A stretch of DNA of 64,000 nucleotides from Flavobacterium lacisediminis (GCF_025909975.1 NZ_JAPCIO010000001.1:476921-540920); one strand, 5' to 3'. Shown: positions 38,052 through 48,195, counted from the first letter of the stretch. Notes: a model not told the origin generated them from the letters alone. Translations and numbers: made by a program.

Positions 38052-39440
38052 ATGGACAATATAAAACAATACGTTCAAGAAAATAAAGAACGTTTTTTAA
38101 ACGAATTAATCGAACTTTTAAAAATACCATCAGTAAGTGCTGATAGCGCTTATGCTCACGATGTTGTATTAACAGCCGAGGCAGTTAAAGCAAGTTTAGA
38201 AAAAGCAGGTTGCGATTTCGTAGAGCTTTGCGAAACACCAGGTTATCCAATTGTTTACGGAGAAAAAATCATCGATAAAAATTTACCAACGGTTTTAGTG
38301 TACGGACATTATGATGTACAACCACCAGATCCAATGGAATTATGGACTTCGCCACCTTTTGAACCTGTAATTAAAACAACAGAAATTCACCCTGAAGGAG
38401 CCATTTTTGCTCGTGGTGCTTGTGATGACAAAGGTCAAATGTACATGCATGTGAAGGCGTTTGAGTATATGATTCAAAACAATTGCTTGCCATGTAACGT
38501 AAAATTCATGATTGAAGGTGAAGAAGAAGTAGGTTCAAAAAGTTTAGGATGGTTCGTAGAAAGAAATCAAGAGAAATTAGCAAATGATGTAATTTTAATT
38601 TCCGATACAGGAATGATTTCTAACCAACAACCATCAATCACAACTGGATTAAGAGGTTTAAGTTATGTTGAGGTTGAAGTTACCGGGCCAAATAGAGATT
38701 TACATTCAGGATTATATGGTGGAGCGGTTGCGAATCCAATTAATGTATTAACCAAAATGATTGCTTCGTTACATGATGAAAACAATCATATTACGATTCC
38801 TGGTTTTTACGATAAAGTAGAAGAATTATCTGCTGATGAAAGAGCCGAAATGGCAAAAGCGCCTTTCTCATTAGAGAAATACAAAAAAGCCTTAGATATC
38901 GAAGATATTCACGGAGAAGCAGGTTATGTTACCAATGAAAGAAATTCGATTCGTCCAACATTAGATGTAAATGGAATTTGGGGTGGTTACACAGGAGAAG
39001 GAGCTAAAACGGTTATTGCAAGCAAAGCTTTTGCTAAAATTTCGATGCGTTTAGTGCCAAACCAAGATTGGGAAGAAATTACAGAATTGTTTAAAAAACA
39101 TTTCGAAAGTATTGCTCCTAAATCAGTGAAAGTTGTAGTAAAACCGCATCATGGTGGACAAGGTTATGTTACGCCTATTGATAGTGTAGGATATAGAGCA
39201 GCAAACAAAGCATATACTGAAACTTTTGGTGTTCCTGCAATTCCGGTTCGTTCTGGGGGAAGTATTCCAATTGTAGCGTTATTTGAGAAGGAATTAAAGA
39301 GTAAAACTATTTTAATGGGCTTTGGGTTAGATAGTGATGCCATTCACTCGCCAAATGAACATTTTGGAGTTTTCAATTATTTAAAAGGAATTGAAACGAT
39401 CCCGTTATTCTACAAATATTTCACAGAAATGAATAAATAA
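38052..39440 (+). CDS. M20-family dipeptidase
   Basis: A dizinc dipeptidase or aminoacylase of family M20. The 462 residues have the catalytic domain split by a dimerisation domain (about 205-370). Visible ligand motifs are VYGHYDVQPP (H86), RGACDDKGQ (D125), the general base in IEGEEEVGS (E157-E158) and, near the C-terminus, IHSPNEHF. There is no signal peptide, so it acts on imported peptides. A TATTTTTG box at 38024-38031 is its likely promoter. Its terminator is shared with the convergent HTTM gene. Confidence 0.93.
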   Translation: MDNIKQYVQENKERFLNELIELLKIPSVSADSAYAHDVVLTAEAVKASLEKAGCDFVELCETPGYPIVYGEKIIDKNLPTVLVYGHYDVQPPDPMELWTSPPFEPVIKTTEIHPEGAIFARGACDDKGQMYMHVKAFEYMIQNNCLPCNVKFMIEGEEEVGSKSLGWFVERNQEKLANDVILISDTGMISNQQPSITTGLRGLSYVEVEVTGPNRDLHSGLYGGAVANPINVLTKMIASLHDENNHITIPGFYDKVEELSADERAEMAKAPFSLEKYKKALDIEDIHGEAGYVTNERNSIRPTLDVNGIWGGYTGEGAKTVIASKAFAKISMRLVPNQDWEEITELFKKHFESIAPKSVKVVVKPHHGGQGYVTPIDSVGYRAANKAYTETFGVPAIPVRSGGSIPIVALFEKELKSKTILMGFGLDSDAIHSPNEHFGVFNYLKGIETIPLFYKYFTEMNK

Positions 39441-39443
39441 AAT

Positions 39444-39470
39444 AAAATCCCGATGAAAATCGGGATTTTT
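39444..39470. terminator. Terminator between the dipeptidase and HTTM genes
   Basis: AAAATCCCGAT / ATCGGGATTTT with a GAAA loop and T-run; the A-rich left side suits the convergent gene too. Confidence 0.85.
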
Positions 39471-39474
39471 TGTT

Positions 39475-40773
39475 TTAATGAAGTAAAACCCATTCATTAT
39501 GACCAAAATAATCCCATTTAGCTTTTGCCATGTCAAATTTTGGATCAATAAGTGTTTTATATTCTTTTCTGTTAATACTGTTTTTACAATCGATGTAAAT
39601 AGCTATAGGTTTTCCTTTGAAATTTTCTTTAATACGTTGACAATATTGCCAAATGAAATCGGGTTTGGTTGCTAAGTTCAGAGCTTGTTTTTCTGTTAAC
39701 TCTTTACCGTAATTATAAATTGATTCTTTTCCGGTTTTTAAATCTTTTACTCTAATGATAATGTATCCGTTTCTTTCTCTAAGCATCATGCGCCAGCTTA
39801 ATCGGTGCCCTTCTTCTGTCCAAAGCACATCCCCTTCAATAAAGTGATGACGAAGTGGGAGTAAAAGTTGAATAATTAAATAAGGAATCATCAAAAAGTA
39901 AACAATTCTTTTTCCGTAGAAATTTTGGTGTAAATTTTCATTTTCAACACTTGTTTTCTTTTTAAGAAATATTCTTCTGATGGTTTCAGGTTCGTAAAAA
40001 AATAAAGCAAAAGTTAGAGCAAAGAAAGGAAAAATGCCAATTTCTAAGAAAACTGCATTAAAAAGATGGAAAGATAAAGAAGCTATTAATGCAATAATTC
40101 TAGTTCTTTTGAAAAGAAGAAGAGGTACAATTAGTAAATCAAAAATAATTCCCATATAGGCAATAAACAAATAAAACCATTTTTGAATAAATAGTTTTTT
40201 TAAGGCTCTGATTTCTGTAGAATTTACTAATAAGTTTCTTGTAAAAGTGCCGTCCAACCAATCTGGATAAAATTTAGCAATGGATGCGTAAACATAAACA
40301 ATAGCAACTTGAACTATAAATAAAAGACTAATCCAATAAGGCATTGTTTTTTCCTCTTTCACTCTTTGTTGCTTTACATCTATAGAAGCATATCGATTTG
40401 CTGGAAGAAAAATCAGCAGGAAACTTATTAAAAGTAATAAATAGTAATGATTGTTATAAGCTGTTTTTTGCATGAAATAAACACCAGCCCATAAAATGGT
40501 GAATGAAATGATAGCTATTCGATATCGATATCCGAGCATAATAGCTAATCCAAAAACACCCATTGTAATGAAATAAAAATACATTCCATTGCCAGGAAAA
40601 GGTTGTAACCATTCAAAACCAATAAAAGAAAAAGTAAATTGTGGATCAATCAAAACTCGTTTAACCCATCCTGTAAGTATTGCGCCAAAGCTTTCACAAG
40701 CAACTAAAAATCCAAAGAAAATTCGGAAAACAATTAATGGACTGTTATCTATTTCTTTGAATAATGTTTTCAT
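39475..40773 (-). CDS. HTTM-domain membrane protein
   Basis: A 432-residue integral membrane protein with about eight hydrophobic segments across residues 15-300, and a soluble C-terminal domain (about 320-432). The N-terminal pattern (SPLIVFRIFFGFLVACE, then GYRYRIA and NNHYYLLLLISFLL) fits the HTTM family, related in sequence to vitamin K-dependent gamma-carboxylase. Whether bacterial members carboxylate proteins is not established. The start ATG overlaps the ribF stop by 4 bases (ATGA), so the two are translationally coupled. Confidence 0.82.
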   Translation of the reverse strand: MKTLFKEIDNSPLIVFRIFFGFLVACESFGAILTGWVKRVLIDPQFTFSFIGFEWLQPFPGNGMYFYFITMGVFGLAIMLGYRYRIAIISFTILWAGVYFMQKTAYNNHYYLLLLISFLLIFLPANRYASIDVKQQRVKEEKTMPYWISLLFIVQVAIVYVYASIAKFYPDWLDGTFTRNLLVNSTEIRALKKLFIQKWFYLFIAYMGIIFDLLIVPLLLFKRTRIIALIASLSFHLFNAVFLEIGIFPFFALTFALFFYEPETIRRIFLKKKTSVENENLHQNFYGKRIVYFLMIPYLIIQLLLPLRHHFIEGDVLWTEEGHRLSWRMMLRERNGYIIIRVKDLKTGKESIYNYGKELTEKQALNLATKPDFIWQYCQRIKENFKGKPIAIYIDCKNSINRKEYKTLIDPKFDMAKAKWDYFGHNEWVLLH

Positions 40774-41702
40774 TTTAAATTTTGAATATATGCAAGAGAA
40801 AAGATTTTGTCTTTTTCAAGTTGGGCTTGTAATTCTACTATAGATTCAAATTTATGTTCTTCGCGTATACGCTCTAAAAACGAAATTTGTAATTTTTCGT
40901 TATAAATATCTTCATTTATTCCAAAAAAATGTACTTCAATTGATTGTTCATTTTCACCTAATGTTGGGTTGTTGCCGATATTCATCATGCCATAATGCAT
41001 CACATCATTAATCTGGCTTGATACAATATAAACACCGTTTTTTGGAAGTAATTTGTAATTTTCTTTAATTTCAATGTTAGCTGTTGGAAATCCAATAGTT
41101 CTGCCTACTTTTTTTCCTTCAACAACTTTTCCTGTAATAAAATAAGAATAGCCCAAATATTGATTGGCTAATTGAATTTCTCCTTCTAATAAAGCTTTTC
41201 TAATCTTAGTAGAACTAATCGCAATTTCGTTAATTTCTTGAGCGCTAATTTGTTCAACTTCAAACCCATATTTTTCTCCATAAGAAATTAAATCGCTAAT
41301 ATCAGCTGTTCTGTTTTTTCCAAATCGATGATCGTGACCAATAATAATTTTATGAATGTTTAATTTGTCAACTAAAATTTCTTTCACAAATTCTTCAGCA
41401 GATAAATTTGAAAATGCCGCATCAAAAGGATGAATAATTAGGTTGTCGATGCCGAATTTATCAAGTAATTCCGCTTTTTCATCAATAGTATTTAACAATT
41501 TAATAGAAGCATCTTGTTGTAAAACCATTCTAGGATGCGGAAAAAAAGTAAGTAATACGCTTTCTGTATTTTCTAAATTCTTAGCATCAACTATTTTTTT
41601 TAGTATTGATTGATGACCTAAGTGAACACCATCAAAAGTACCGATAGTTATAATCGATGGTTTTAAAGGTTTGAAGGTGTATACTGAAAAATGAGTTTTC
41701 AA
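40770..41702 (-). CDS. ribF: Bifunctional riboflavin kinase / FAD synthetase
   Basis: Makes FMN from riboflavin and FAD from FMN. The 310 residues comprise an N-terminal FAD synthetase (nucleotidyltransferase motif GTFDGVHLGHQ at about 21-31, and IIIGHDHRFGKNR) and a C-terminal riboflavin kinase (KVGRTIGFPTANIE, NGVYIV, MMNIGNNPT). I start at the TTG at 41702-41700, giving MKTHFSVYTF; the upstream ATG at 41753 lies beyond a TATATTTG promoter box (41719-41726, minus strand) and adds residues not expected in RibF. It is co-transcribed and overlaps by 4 bases with the HTTM gene. Confidence 0.93.
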   Translation of the reverse strand: MKTHFSVYTFKPLKPSIITIGTFDGVHLGHQSILKKIVDAKNLENTESVLLTFFPHPRMVLQQDASIKLLNTIDEKAELLDKFGIDNLIIHPFDAAFSNLSAEEFVKEILVDKLNIHKIIIGHDHRFGKNRTADISDLISYGEKYGFEVEQISAQEINEIAISSTKIRKALLEGEIQLANQYLGYSYFITGKVVEGKKVGRTIGFPTANIEIKENYKLLPKNGVYIVSSQINDVMHYGMMNIGNNPTLGENEQSIEVHFFGINEDIYNEKLQISFLERIREEHKFESIVELQAQLEKDKIFSLAYIQNLK

Positions 41703-41718
41703 AATTAAATTGTTTGTG

Positions 41719-41726
41719 CAAATATA
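41719..41726 (-). promoter_or_regulatory. -7 box of ribF
   Basis: Minus-strand TATATTTG, ending 17 bases before the TTG start. A TTG at 41753-41751 gives a 24-base spacer, longer than usual. No FMN riboswitch was recognised in the short leader. Confidence 0.55.
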
Positions 41727-41918
41727 ATTTGACTTTGTTAAATTTAGTAGCAATTTAGATAAATAAAATTATTTTCTAACTTGTATTTTGTCTTGTTTAA
41801 ATAGTTTTGAAATTAATATATATTATTTGATTTTTACCATGTATTGATTGTAAAGGGCTTGAATTAAAATTTTTTAAATGAATTTATTTTAAAAAAAATC
41901 AAACAACACGTAAGTTAT

Positions 41919-41948
41919 TTGTTAAATATCTAAAAATTAGTATCTTTG
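41919..41948 (+). promoter_or_regulatory. Promoter of the M43 metalloprotease gene
   Basis: TTG (41919-41921), 19 bases, TATCTTTG (41941-41948), 25 bases before the ATG. The rest of the 220-base intergenic stretch from 41754 is AT-rich with no other feature seen. Confidence 0.75.
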
Positions 41949-41973
41949 CTCTTTACCTAAAAACTACCTTATT

Positions 41974-44766
41974 ATGAAACAAAATTTACTATTATGTTTT
42001 ATGTTGATTTCTGGTTTTTTTGGTTTTTCTCAACAGTTAAAAACTAAAGATTTAGTCAAATCAGATGAAACGTTTAAAAATGGCATTTCCGCAGCTAGAT
42101 CTTTTGGTCCGAATGGAATTGTTAGATGCGCAAGCACAGAATATTTAAAAAGCAAACAGAGTAGAGGCTTAGCGCCTTCGGATGAGGCTTTTGAGGCTTG
42201 GTTAGCTCCAAAATTAAAAGAAATTAAAAAACAACGTTCAGAAGGCAGACTTCCTGCTGTAATAAGAATTCCTGTTGTTGTCCACATTATTCACAACGGT
42301 GATGCATTAGGAACTGGTGAAAATATTGCAGATGGTCAAGTATTGTCGCAAATAACGGTTTTTAATCAAGACTTTAGAAAATTAGCCGGTACTCCTGGTA
42401 ACGGAGCTGGGGTTGATACTACAATTGAATTTTGTTTGGCTGTAGTTGATCCAAATGGTAATCCTACAAATGGTATTGATAGAGTAAGCCGAGCAATTGT
42501 TTCTTATGGAGAGGCAGATGTTGAGGCAGCAAAAGCAGCAACAATTTGGGATCCTACTAAATATTTAAATATGTGGACTTTCCGATTTGGAGGAGACTTA
42601 GCAGGTGTCTTAGGATATGCTCAATTTCCTACAGGATCTGGTTTAAATGGAATGCCTGCTGAAGATTGTATTACAGGTGAAGCATCTACAGACGGTGTAG
42701 TTTGTAGTTTTGACACTTGGGGTTCAAGAACTTTGTTTCCAACTGGTTCATACGGAGGAACTGCATATGATAAAGGAAGAACAATGACTCATGAGGTTGG
42801 GCATATGTTAGGTTTGCGTCATATTTGGGGTGATGATGGTTGTCCTTCAGGAACAACAAACGTTGCAACTAATGAAGATTTTTGCGCAGATACTCCTGCG
42901 TCTGCAGCGGCTAACTTTGGTTGTCCAACGGGTACAGACTCTTGTCCAACAATACCAGGTGTCGATCAAATCCAGAATTATATGGATTATACGGATGATG
43001 GCTGTATGAACATGTTTACTCAAGAACAAAAGGATAGAATGTTAGCCGTTTTAATGAATTCTCCACGTAGAGATGATTTATTGGTTTCTACAGTTTGTAC
43101 TTCACCACAAGCTACAATTCAGTTTAAGCGTTTAGTTTGTGAGTCAAGAGTTCAAAATTCTGATAAAACTGAAGGTGATGGATGTAGCTTTACGGATTAC
43201 ACAATTCCTTTAAATATTAATAAAGCACCAACGGCAAATGCAGTAGTGACCTTTACAATAGATGGTGCTTCTACAGCAAATTCAAATGACTTTGCTATCA
43301 TGACGCCTACAGTAACTTTTAATTCAGGTTCAACGGCGGATCAAAATTTAGTAGTTAGAGTTTATAATGATGCATATATTGAATCTCTTGAAAATGTTAT
43401 TATTAATTTTACAGTAAATGCTAACGGAGGAGATGCTGTGGCAAATCCTGAAGGGAATAAATTAACTTTTTCGATTCTTAATGATGATGTAGCTCCATCA
43501 AGTACTGTTGTTAATACAATATTAACAGAAGATTTTGAAGATGCAGCAGGTTGGACATTGCTTGATACTGATGCAGATACATGGGGAACGGTTAATGGTG
43601 CGGCTGGTATTGGTACAGCTCCTAATACCATTGTTGGTGTTTGTGCATATTCTGAAAAAAGTAGAACGTATTTAGGAGGTACAGGTAATGCTACACCAAA
43701 TAATTATATGATTAGCCCTCAGGTAACTATTCCATCTGGAGCTGTAGCAGTAAATTTATCTTATATTATGGCTGGTTATGGAGCGACTTCTGGTAATTAT
43801 ACTGTTTATTTTACAACAAACGTTTCAACTGAAGCAAATATAACTTCAGGAACAGTATTACAGGCAGCGACTACAATTGGCAACGGAGCATCTGTTTTAA
43901 GAAATCATAGTTTATTAGCTTTAGCAGGTCAAACTGGTTATATTGTTTTCAGACATAGTAATTTAAATACTGCAACAGGTTTATTGTTGTTAGATTCTGT
44001 ATTATTGACTTCTACTGTAAATACAAATGTTCAGACAGCTGTTAATACAGCGACTAGTGGTAATAACGGTTTAAAAGGTGCAGGTACTGCTACTTTCTAT
44101 GATTCTGTTGCAAGAAATATAATGACAGGTATAACTGTTAATAGTGCTACTGACTTTGGATGTACTTCTGTTGCTGTAACAAGATCAGGAACTGGTGCGT
44201 TACAATATGGTTCAGTTACTGGAACAATTAACTTTGCAATGTCAAAACAGTTTACAATCACTCCTGCAAATGTGGTTACAGGGAATTCAACAATCACATT
44301 CTATTTTACTGAAGCTGAAATCGCTGGATGGGAAGCTGCTACAGGAAATGCAAGATCATTATTATATGTTGTTAGAGATGGTGTAACAAGAGAAATCCAA
44401 CCTGTAACAATAGGTTCGTTTGGTGCTACTGGCGTAACTTTAACAGCAACATTTACAAACGGTATACAAGGTGTTTATTCATTTGCTAGACAAGCAAGTT
44501 TGCCTTCTGAGAGTTTTGCTTTCAGTGATATTAATTTATATCCAAATCCAAATAATGGTAGTTTTAATGTTCAATTTACTCCTTATTCTGATCAAATTAA
44601 TGTTTCAGTTTTTGATATAAGAGGAAGAGTTATTTTTGATAAACAATATCAGAATAATGGATTATTTAACGAAACTATTCAATTAGAAAATGTTCAATCT
44701 GGAATTTATTTAGTAAAAATTCAGGATGGTTCTAAAAATTTAACTAAGAAAATTATAGTTGAATAA
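41974..44766 (+). CDS. Secreted M43 (pappalysin-type) metalloprotease, T9SS type A
   Basis: Extracellular zinc protease of 930 residues. In order: signal peptide (1-19, ending GFSQQ), propeptide (20-95), M43 catalytic domain (about 96-365) with zinc motif HEVGHMLGLRH (273-283) and Met-turn YMDYTDDGCMNMF, a Calx-beta domain (about 395-500), a choice-of-anchor J-like domain starting TEDFEDAAGWTLLD (about 515-685), a beta domain, and a T9SS type A signal (about 860-930) beginning INLYPNPNNGSFNV and ending LTKKIIVE. The single-gene unit has promoter 41919 and terminator 44790. The type A tail is nearly the same as that of the next gene. The catalytic residues are intact, so activity is expected. 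The substrate is unknown. Confidence 0.92.
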   Translation: MKQNLLLCFMLISGFFGFSQQLKTKDLVKSDETFKNGISAARSFGPNGIVRCASTEYLKSKQSRGLAPSDEAFEAWLAPKLKEIKKQRSEGRLPAVIRIPVVVHIIHNGDALGTGENIADGQVLSQITVFNQDFRKLAGTPGNGAGVDTTIEFCLAVVDPNGNPTNGIDRVSRAIVSYGEADVEAAKAATIWDPTKYLNMWTFRFGGDLAGVLGYAQFPTGSGLNGMPAEDCITGEASTDGVVCSFDTWGSRTLFPTGSYGGTAYDKGRTMTHEVGHMLGLRHIWGDDGCPSGTTNVATNEDFCADTPASAAANFGCPTGTDSCPTIPGVDQIQNYMDYTDDGCMNMFTQEQKDRMLAVLMNSPRRDDLLVSTVCTSPQATIQFKRLVCESRVQNSDKTEGDGCSFTDYTIPLNINKAPTANAVVTFTIDGASTANSNDFAIMTPTVTFNSGSTADQNLVVRVYNDAYIESLENVIINFTVNANGGDAVANPEGNKLTFSILNDDVAPSSTVVNTILTEDFEDAAGWTLLDTDADTWGTVNGAAGIGTAPNTIVGVCAYSEKSRTYLGGTGNATPNNYMISPQVTIPSGAVAVNLSYIMAGYGATSGNYTVYFTTNVSTEANITSGTVLQAATTIGNGASVLRNHSLLALAGQTGYIVFRHSNLNTATGLLLLDSVLLTSTVNTNVQTAVNTATSGNNGLKGAGTATFYDSVARNIMTGITVNSATDFGCTSVAVTRSGTGALQYGSVTGTINFAMSKQFTITPANVVTGNSTITFYFTEAEIAGWEAATGNARSLLYVVRDGVTREIQPVTIGSFGATGVTLTATFTNGIQGVYSFARQASLPSESFAFSDINLYPNPNNGSFNVQFTPYSDQINVSVFDIRGRVIFDKQYQNNGLFNETIQLENVQSGIYLVKIQDGSKNLTKKIIVE

Positions 44767-44789
44767 TCATAATTTTAAGTATTTTAATC

Positions 44790-44820
44790 AAAGAGAAGAC
44801 GAAAGTCTTCTCTTTTTTTT
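44790..44820 (+). terminator. Terminator after the M43 protease gene
   Basis: AAAGAGAAGAC / GTCTTCTCTTT with a GAAA tetraloop and a run of T. Confidence 0.85.
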
Positions 44821-44852
44821 GTGAAAAACTCAAAAATTTATATTTAAAATTA

Positions 44853-44860
44853 TATATTTG
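44853..44860 (+). promoter_or_regulatory. -7 box of the reprolysin-like gene
   Basis: TATATTTG, 26 bases before the start codon; no clear TTG at the -33 distance. Confidence 0.5.
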
Positions 44861-44886
44861 ACTATTAATCATAAACTTAACCAAAA

Positions 44887-47800
44887 ATGAAAAAAAACTT
44901 ACTATTAATTATTTTAGTTCTTTTTTCTTCTTTTAATATGCATGCTCAGGGTAAAGGAGTGTGGAATTTAGTTGAAGGAAAAGCGATTGAAAATTTACCA
45001 AAAGTTAGAAGAGCCTCTCTTCCGCAAGAATATCAATTGTGGAAATTAGATCTTCAAGGCATGAAAAGCCAATTACGTAATGCACCCGTTAGAGGGGAAT
45101 TTCAAGGTGTTTCAAATGTTGTTATTCAACTGCCTAATGCTGAAGGAAAATTAGAACAATTTAGAATTTTAGAAACTCCTATTATGGAGGCAGGGTTAGC
45201 TGCTAAATATCCAAACATCAAGTCTTATGTTGGAAAAGGTATAGATGATGTTACGGCAATTGCTAGATTTTCTGTAACAGAATTCGGTTTACATAGTATG
45301 GTTTTATCTGCAGGGAAAAGTACCGCTTTTATAGATCCTTACACAGAAGACACACAGAATTATATTGTTTATAACAGAGCTAGCCTTTTAGGAAGTGCTC
45401 AGTCATTTGAGTGTTTAACAGATGAAGGTGCTCATTTACCTACATTGGAAAGTGATAGAAGAGCAGGTGCGACTTTTAGAGCTGACACAGATGATAAAGT
45501 TTTAAGAACTTATCGATTAGCCCAGTCTTGTACTGCAGAATATGGTAATTTATTTGATGGTGCTGATACAGACCCAATAGCTACCAGAAAAGGAAGAGTT
45601 CAGGCTCAAATGGCTATTACGATGACGCGTGTTAATGGTGTTTATGAAAATGATTTAGCTATTACTATGATTTTTATTGCTAATAACGACGCCTTAATTT
45701 ATATTGGAGCAACGGGTTCAGATCCTTGGAATGGGGAATACAATGTGCAAACAGGAGTTACTATTGATGCTAATGTTGGCTTTGGTAACTATGATATTGG
45801 ACATAATTTTAATACTTCTGGAGGAGGAAATGCGGGTTGTATAGGTTGTGTTTGTAGTCCAAGTACAGATCCTAATGGTGGTTTTCACAAAGGAACAGGT
45901 ATGACAGGTCTTCCAAATCCTACAGGAGATCCATTTGATATTGATTATGTAGCGCATGAAATGGGTCATCAATTTGGAGGTTATCATACACAAAGTAGCT
46001 CAGGTTGTCGTTCAGGAAGTGGAGCAACAGAAGTAGAGCCAGGATCAGGATCTACGATTATGGCATATGCTGGTATTTGTGCTTCAAATGTTCAAGGAGC
46101 TAGTGATGCATATTTTGCTTATGTAAATATTAGAGATATTATGCAAAATGTAAAGTTTGGAATAAGTCAACCAACTTTACCATTGACAAATCTTGCTAAT
46201 AACCCTCCAACAGCTAATGCAGGTAGAGATTATATAATTCCAAGATCAACAGCATTTATGTTAGTTGGTCAAGGTTCAGATCCTGAAGGGGATCCAATAA
46301 CTTATACTTGGGAACAAAATGACCCTGAAAATCCAAACACAACTGCTGCTCCTACAGCTACGAGAGCGGTAGGTCCAATGTTTAGATCTATATGGGGAAC
46401 ATCTTCAGCAACTAGATTTATGCCAAATATGGCTACGGTTTTAACTGGTGCAACTTCAAATACTTGGGAAGTTTGTCCATCAGTTGCTAGAGATTTAAAC
46501 TTCTCTTTAACAGTTAGAGATAATAATTCAGGAATCGGTCAAACGGCTACGGATTTAATGAAAGTAACTGTCAATGGAACTGCAGGTCCTTTTCTTGTTA
46601 GTGCTCCTAATACAGCTATTTCTTGGGCAGCAGGAACTAATCAAACAGTTACATGGAATGTGGCTGGTACTGATGTTAATGGAATTAATGCTAAATTTGT
46701 TGATATTTATTTATCAACGAATGGAGGAACAAGTTTTACAACTTTATTAGCTAGCAAAGTGCCAAATGATGGTTCTGAAACAATTACAGTTCCTAATACT
46801 GCAGGTACTACAAATAGAATAATGGTTAAAGGATGGGATAACATCTTCTTTGATGTTTCAAATACAAACTTTACTATTACGGCAGCTACAAGCACAATGT
46901 CAATAGCTTTTAATGGCGTTGAAGGTCAACAAAATAAATCTTCTTGCCAAGGAGCAAACACATCTTACAGTATAGATTATAAAGCTTTAGCAGGTTTTTC
47001 TGGCACAACAACTTTCTCAGCATCGGGTAACCCTGCGGGAACAACTGTTGCTTTTTCTCCAACATCAATAAATGCTAATGGTACGGTTACTATGACCATA
47101 GGTAACACTGCTGGTGCGGCACCAGGGCTTTATACTGTAATCGTAACAGCAACTTCTGGAGCTGTTACAAAAACAGCTCCATTCTATTTAGATTTGTTAA
47201 ATTCTAATTTTGGTACACAAACATTAACATCGCCTGCAAATAATGCAATAAATCAATTTACAAATTTAAGTTTGAGTTGGCCAGCAAATGTAGCAGCAGC
47301 ATCTTACGATGTTCAAGTTGCAACTGATGTAGCATTTACTACAATTGTTTATAGTGGAAATGTTACAGGAACAACATATTCTTTAAATGGTTTGGCTGAT
47401 GCTACCACTTATTATTGGAGAGTTAAGCCTAAAAATGCTGGTTGCGAAGGAGTTTATAGCGCTACTTATAATTTTAAAACAGGACAAACAAATTGTGGTT
47501 TAACATCAAGTGTAGATGTTCCTAAAACAATTAGAAGTAACAATGCAAATACAGTAACTTCTACTTTGAATGTAGCATCTGGTGTTGTGATAACAGATGT
47601 AAATGTGAATTTGAATATTACGCATACATACATTCAAGATTTAACGATTACACTTACTAGTCCATTAGGTACGGTTTTAAATGTATTAGTTGAGCCATGT
47701 GGCGATAATGACAATATGAATGTTACAGTTGATGATTCAGGTTCAGCTGTTATTTGTGGAACTGGAAATCCAGCTTTATCAGGGGTTGTTGTTCCAACTC

Positions 47801-48195
47801 AAGCATTATCAACATTTAATGGACAAAATTCAGCAGGTACGTGGACACTAACAGTTGCTGATAATTATGCTGGAGATGGAGGTTCGTTAAATAGTTGGGG
47901 TTTAAATTTCTGTACAACACAACCATTAAGTTCGAATAGCAATCAAATTAATGACTTAGTGGTTTATCCAAACCCTAATAACGGTAACTTCAATATTCAA
48001 TTCACATCAAATTCTGGAAATGATATTAAAGTAAATGTTCATGATATCAGAGGAAGAGAAATCTTTACTCAAACTTATGATAATAGTGGTTTGTTTAACG
48101 AATCATTACAATTAAGTGGTGTTCAGTCAGGAGTTTATCTTGTAACTGTTCAAGATGGTGCTAGAAAAGAAGTAAAAAAGATTGTAGTTCAATAA
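44887..48195 (+). CDS. Secreted reprolysin-like metalloprotease, T9SS type A
   Basis: Extracellular zinc protease of 1102 residues. In order: signal peptide (1-20, ending NMHAQ), a long propeptide (21-205), an M12B/M72-like catalytic domain (about 210-440) with zinc motif HEMGHQFGGYHT (H357) and a Met-turn-like TIMAYAG, Ig/PKD-like domains, a fibronectin-like segment (about 770-860), a P/homo-B (proprotein convertase) domain (about 870-1015) with GTWTLTVADNYAGDGG, and a T9SS type A signal (about 1030-1102) starting LVVYPNPNNGNFNI. Active-site residues are intact. Tandem with the M43 protease and sharing its sorting tail, it is probably part of the same extracellular protein-degrading set. It ends at a terminator at 48215. 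Confidence 0.92.
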   Translation: MKKNLLLIILVLFSSFNMHAQGKGVWNLVEGKAIENLPKVRRASLPQEYQLWKLDLQGMKSQLRNAPVRGEFQGVSNVVIQLPNAEGKLEQFRILETPIMEAGLAAKYPNIKSYVGKGIDDVTAIARFSVTEFGLHSMVLSAGKSTAFIDPYTEDTQNYIVYNRASLLGSAQSFECLTDEGAHLPTLESDRRAGATFRADTDDKVLRTYRLAQSCTAEYGNLFDGADTDPIATRKGRVQAQMAITMTRVNGVYENDLAITMIFIANNDALIYIGATGSDPWNGEYNVQTGVTIDANVGFGNYDIGHNFNTSGGGNAGCIGCVCSPSTDPNGGFHKGTGMTGLPNPTGDPFDIDYVAHEMGHQFGGYHTQSSSGCRSGSGATEVEPGSGSTIMAYAGICASNVQGASDAYFAYVNIRDIMQNVKFGISQPTLPLTNLANNPPTANAGRDYIIPRSTAFMLVGQGSDPEGDPITYTWEQNDPENPNTTAAPTATRAVGPMFRSIWGTSSATRFMPNMATVLTGATSNTWEVCPSVARDLNFSLTVRDNNSGIGQTATDLMKVTVNGTAGPFLVSAPNTAISWAAGTNQTVTWNVAGTDVNGINAKFVDIYLSTNGGTSFTTLLASKVPNDGSETITVPNTAGTTNRIMVKGWDNIFFDVSNTNFTITAATSTMSIAFNGVEGQQNKSSCQGANTSYSIDYKALAGFSGTTTFSASGNPAGTTVAFSPTSINANGTVTMTIGNTAGAAPGLYTVIVTATSGAVTKTAPFYLDLLNSNFGTQTLTSPANNAINQFTNLSLSWPANVAAASYDVQVATDVAFTTIVYSGNVTGTTYSLNGLADATTYYWRVKPKNAGCEGVYSATYNFKTGQTNCGLTSSVDVPKTIRSNNANTVTSTLNVASGVVITDVNVNLNITHTYIQDLTITLTSPLGTVLNVLVEPCGDNDNMNVTVDDSGSAVICGTGNPALSGVVVPTQALSTFNGQNSAGTWTLTVADNYAGDGGSLNSWGLNFCTTQPLSSNSNQINDLVVYPNPNNGNFNIQFTSNSGNDIKVNVHDIRGREIFTQTYDNSGLFNESLQLSGVQSGVYLVTVQDGARKEVKKIVVQ

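Noticed and set aside
39475-40773. True vitamin K-dependent gamma-carboxylase
   Set aside because: Only the HTTM membrane fold is evident; catalytic residues cannot be confirmed and no substrate gene is near.
41700-41753. ATG start of ribF at 41753
   Set aside because: It is upstream of the TATATTTG promoter box; the TTG at 41702 matches the family N-terminus.
45718-45993. 91-residue minus-strand open frame in the reprolysin-like gene
   Set aside because: Its composition mirrors the coding strand (Ile/Thr/Ser runs from the catalytic domain), with no promoter or terminator.
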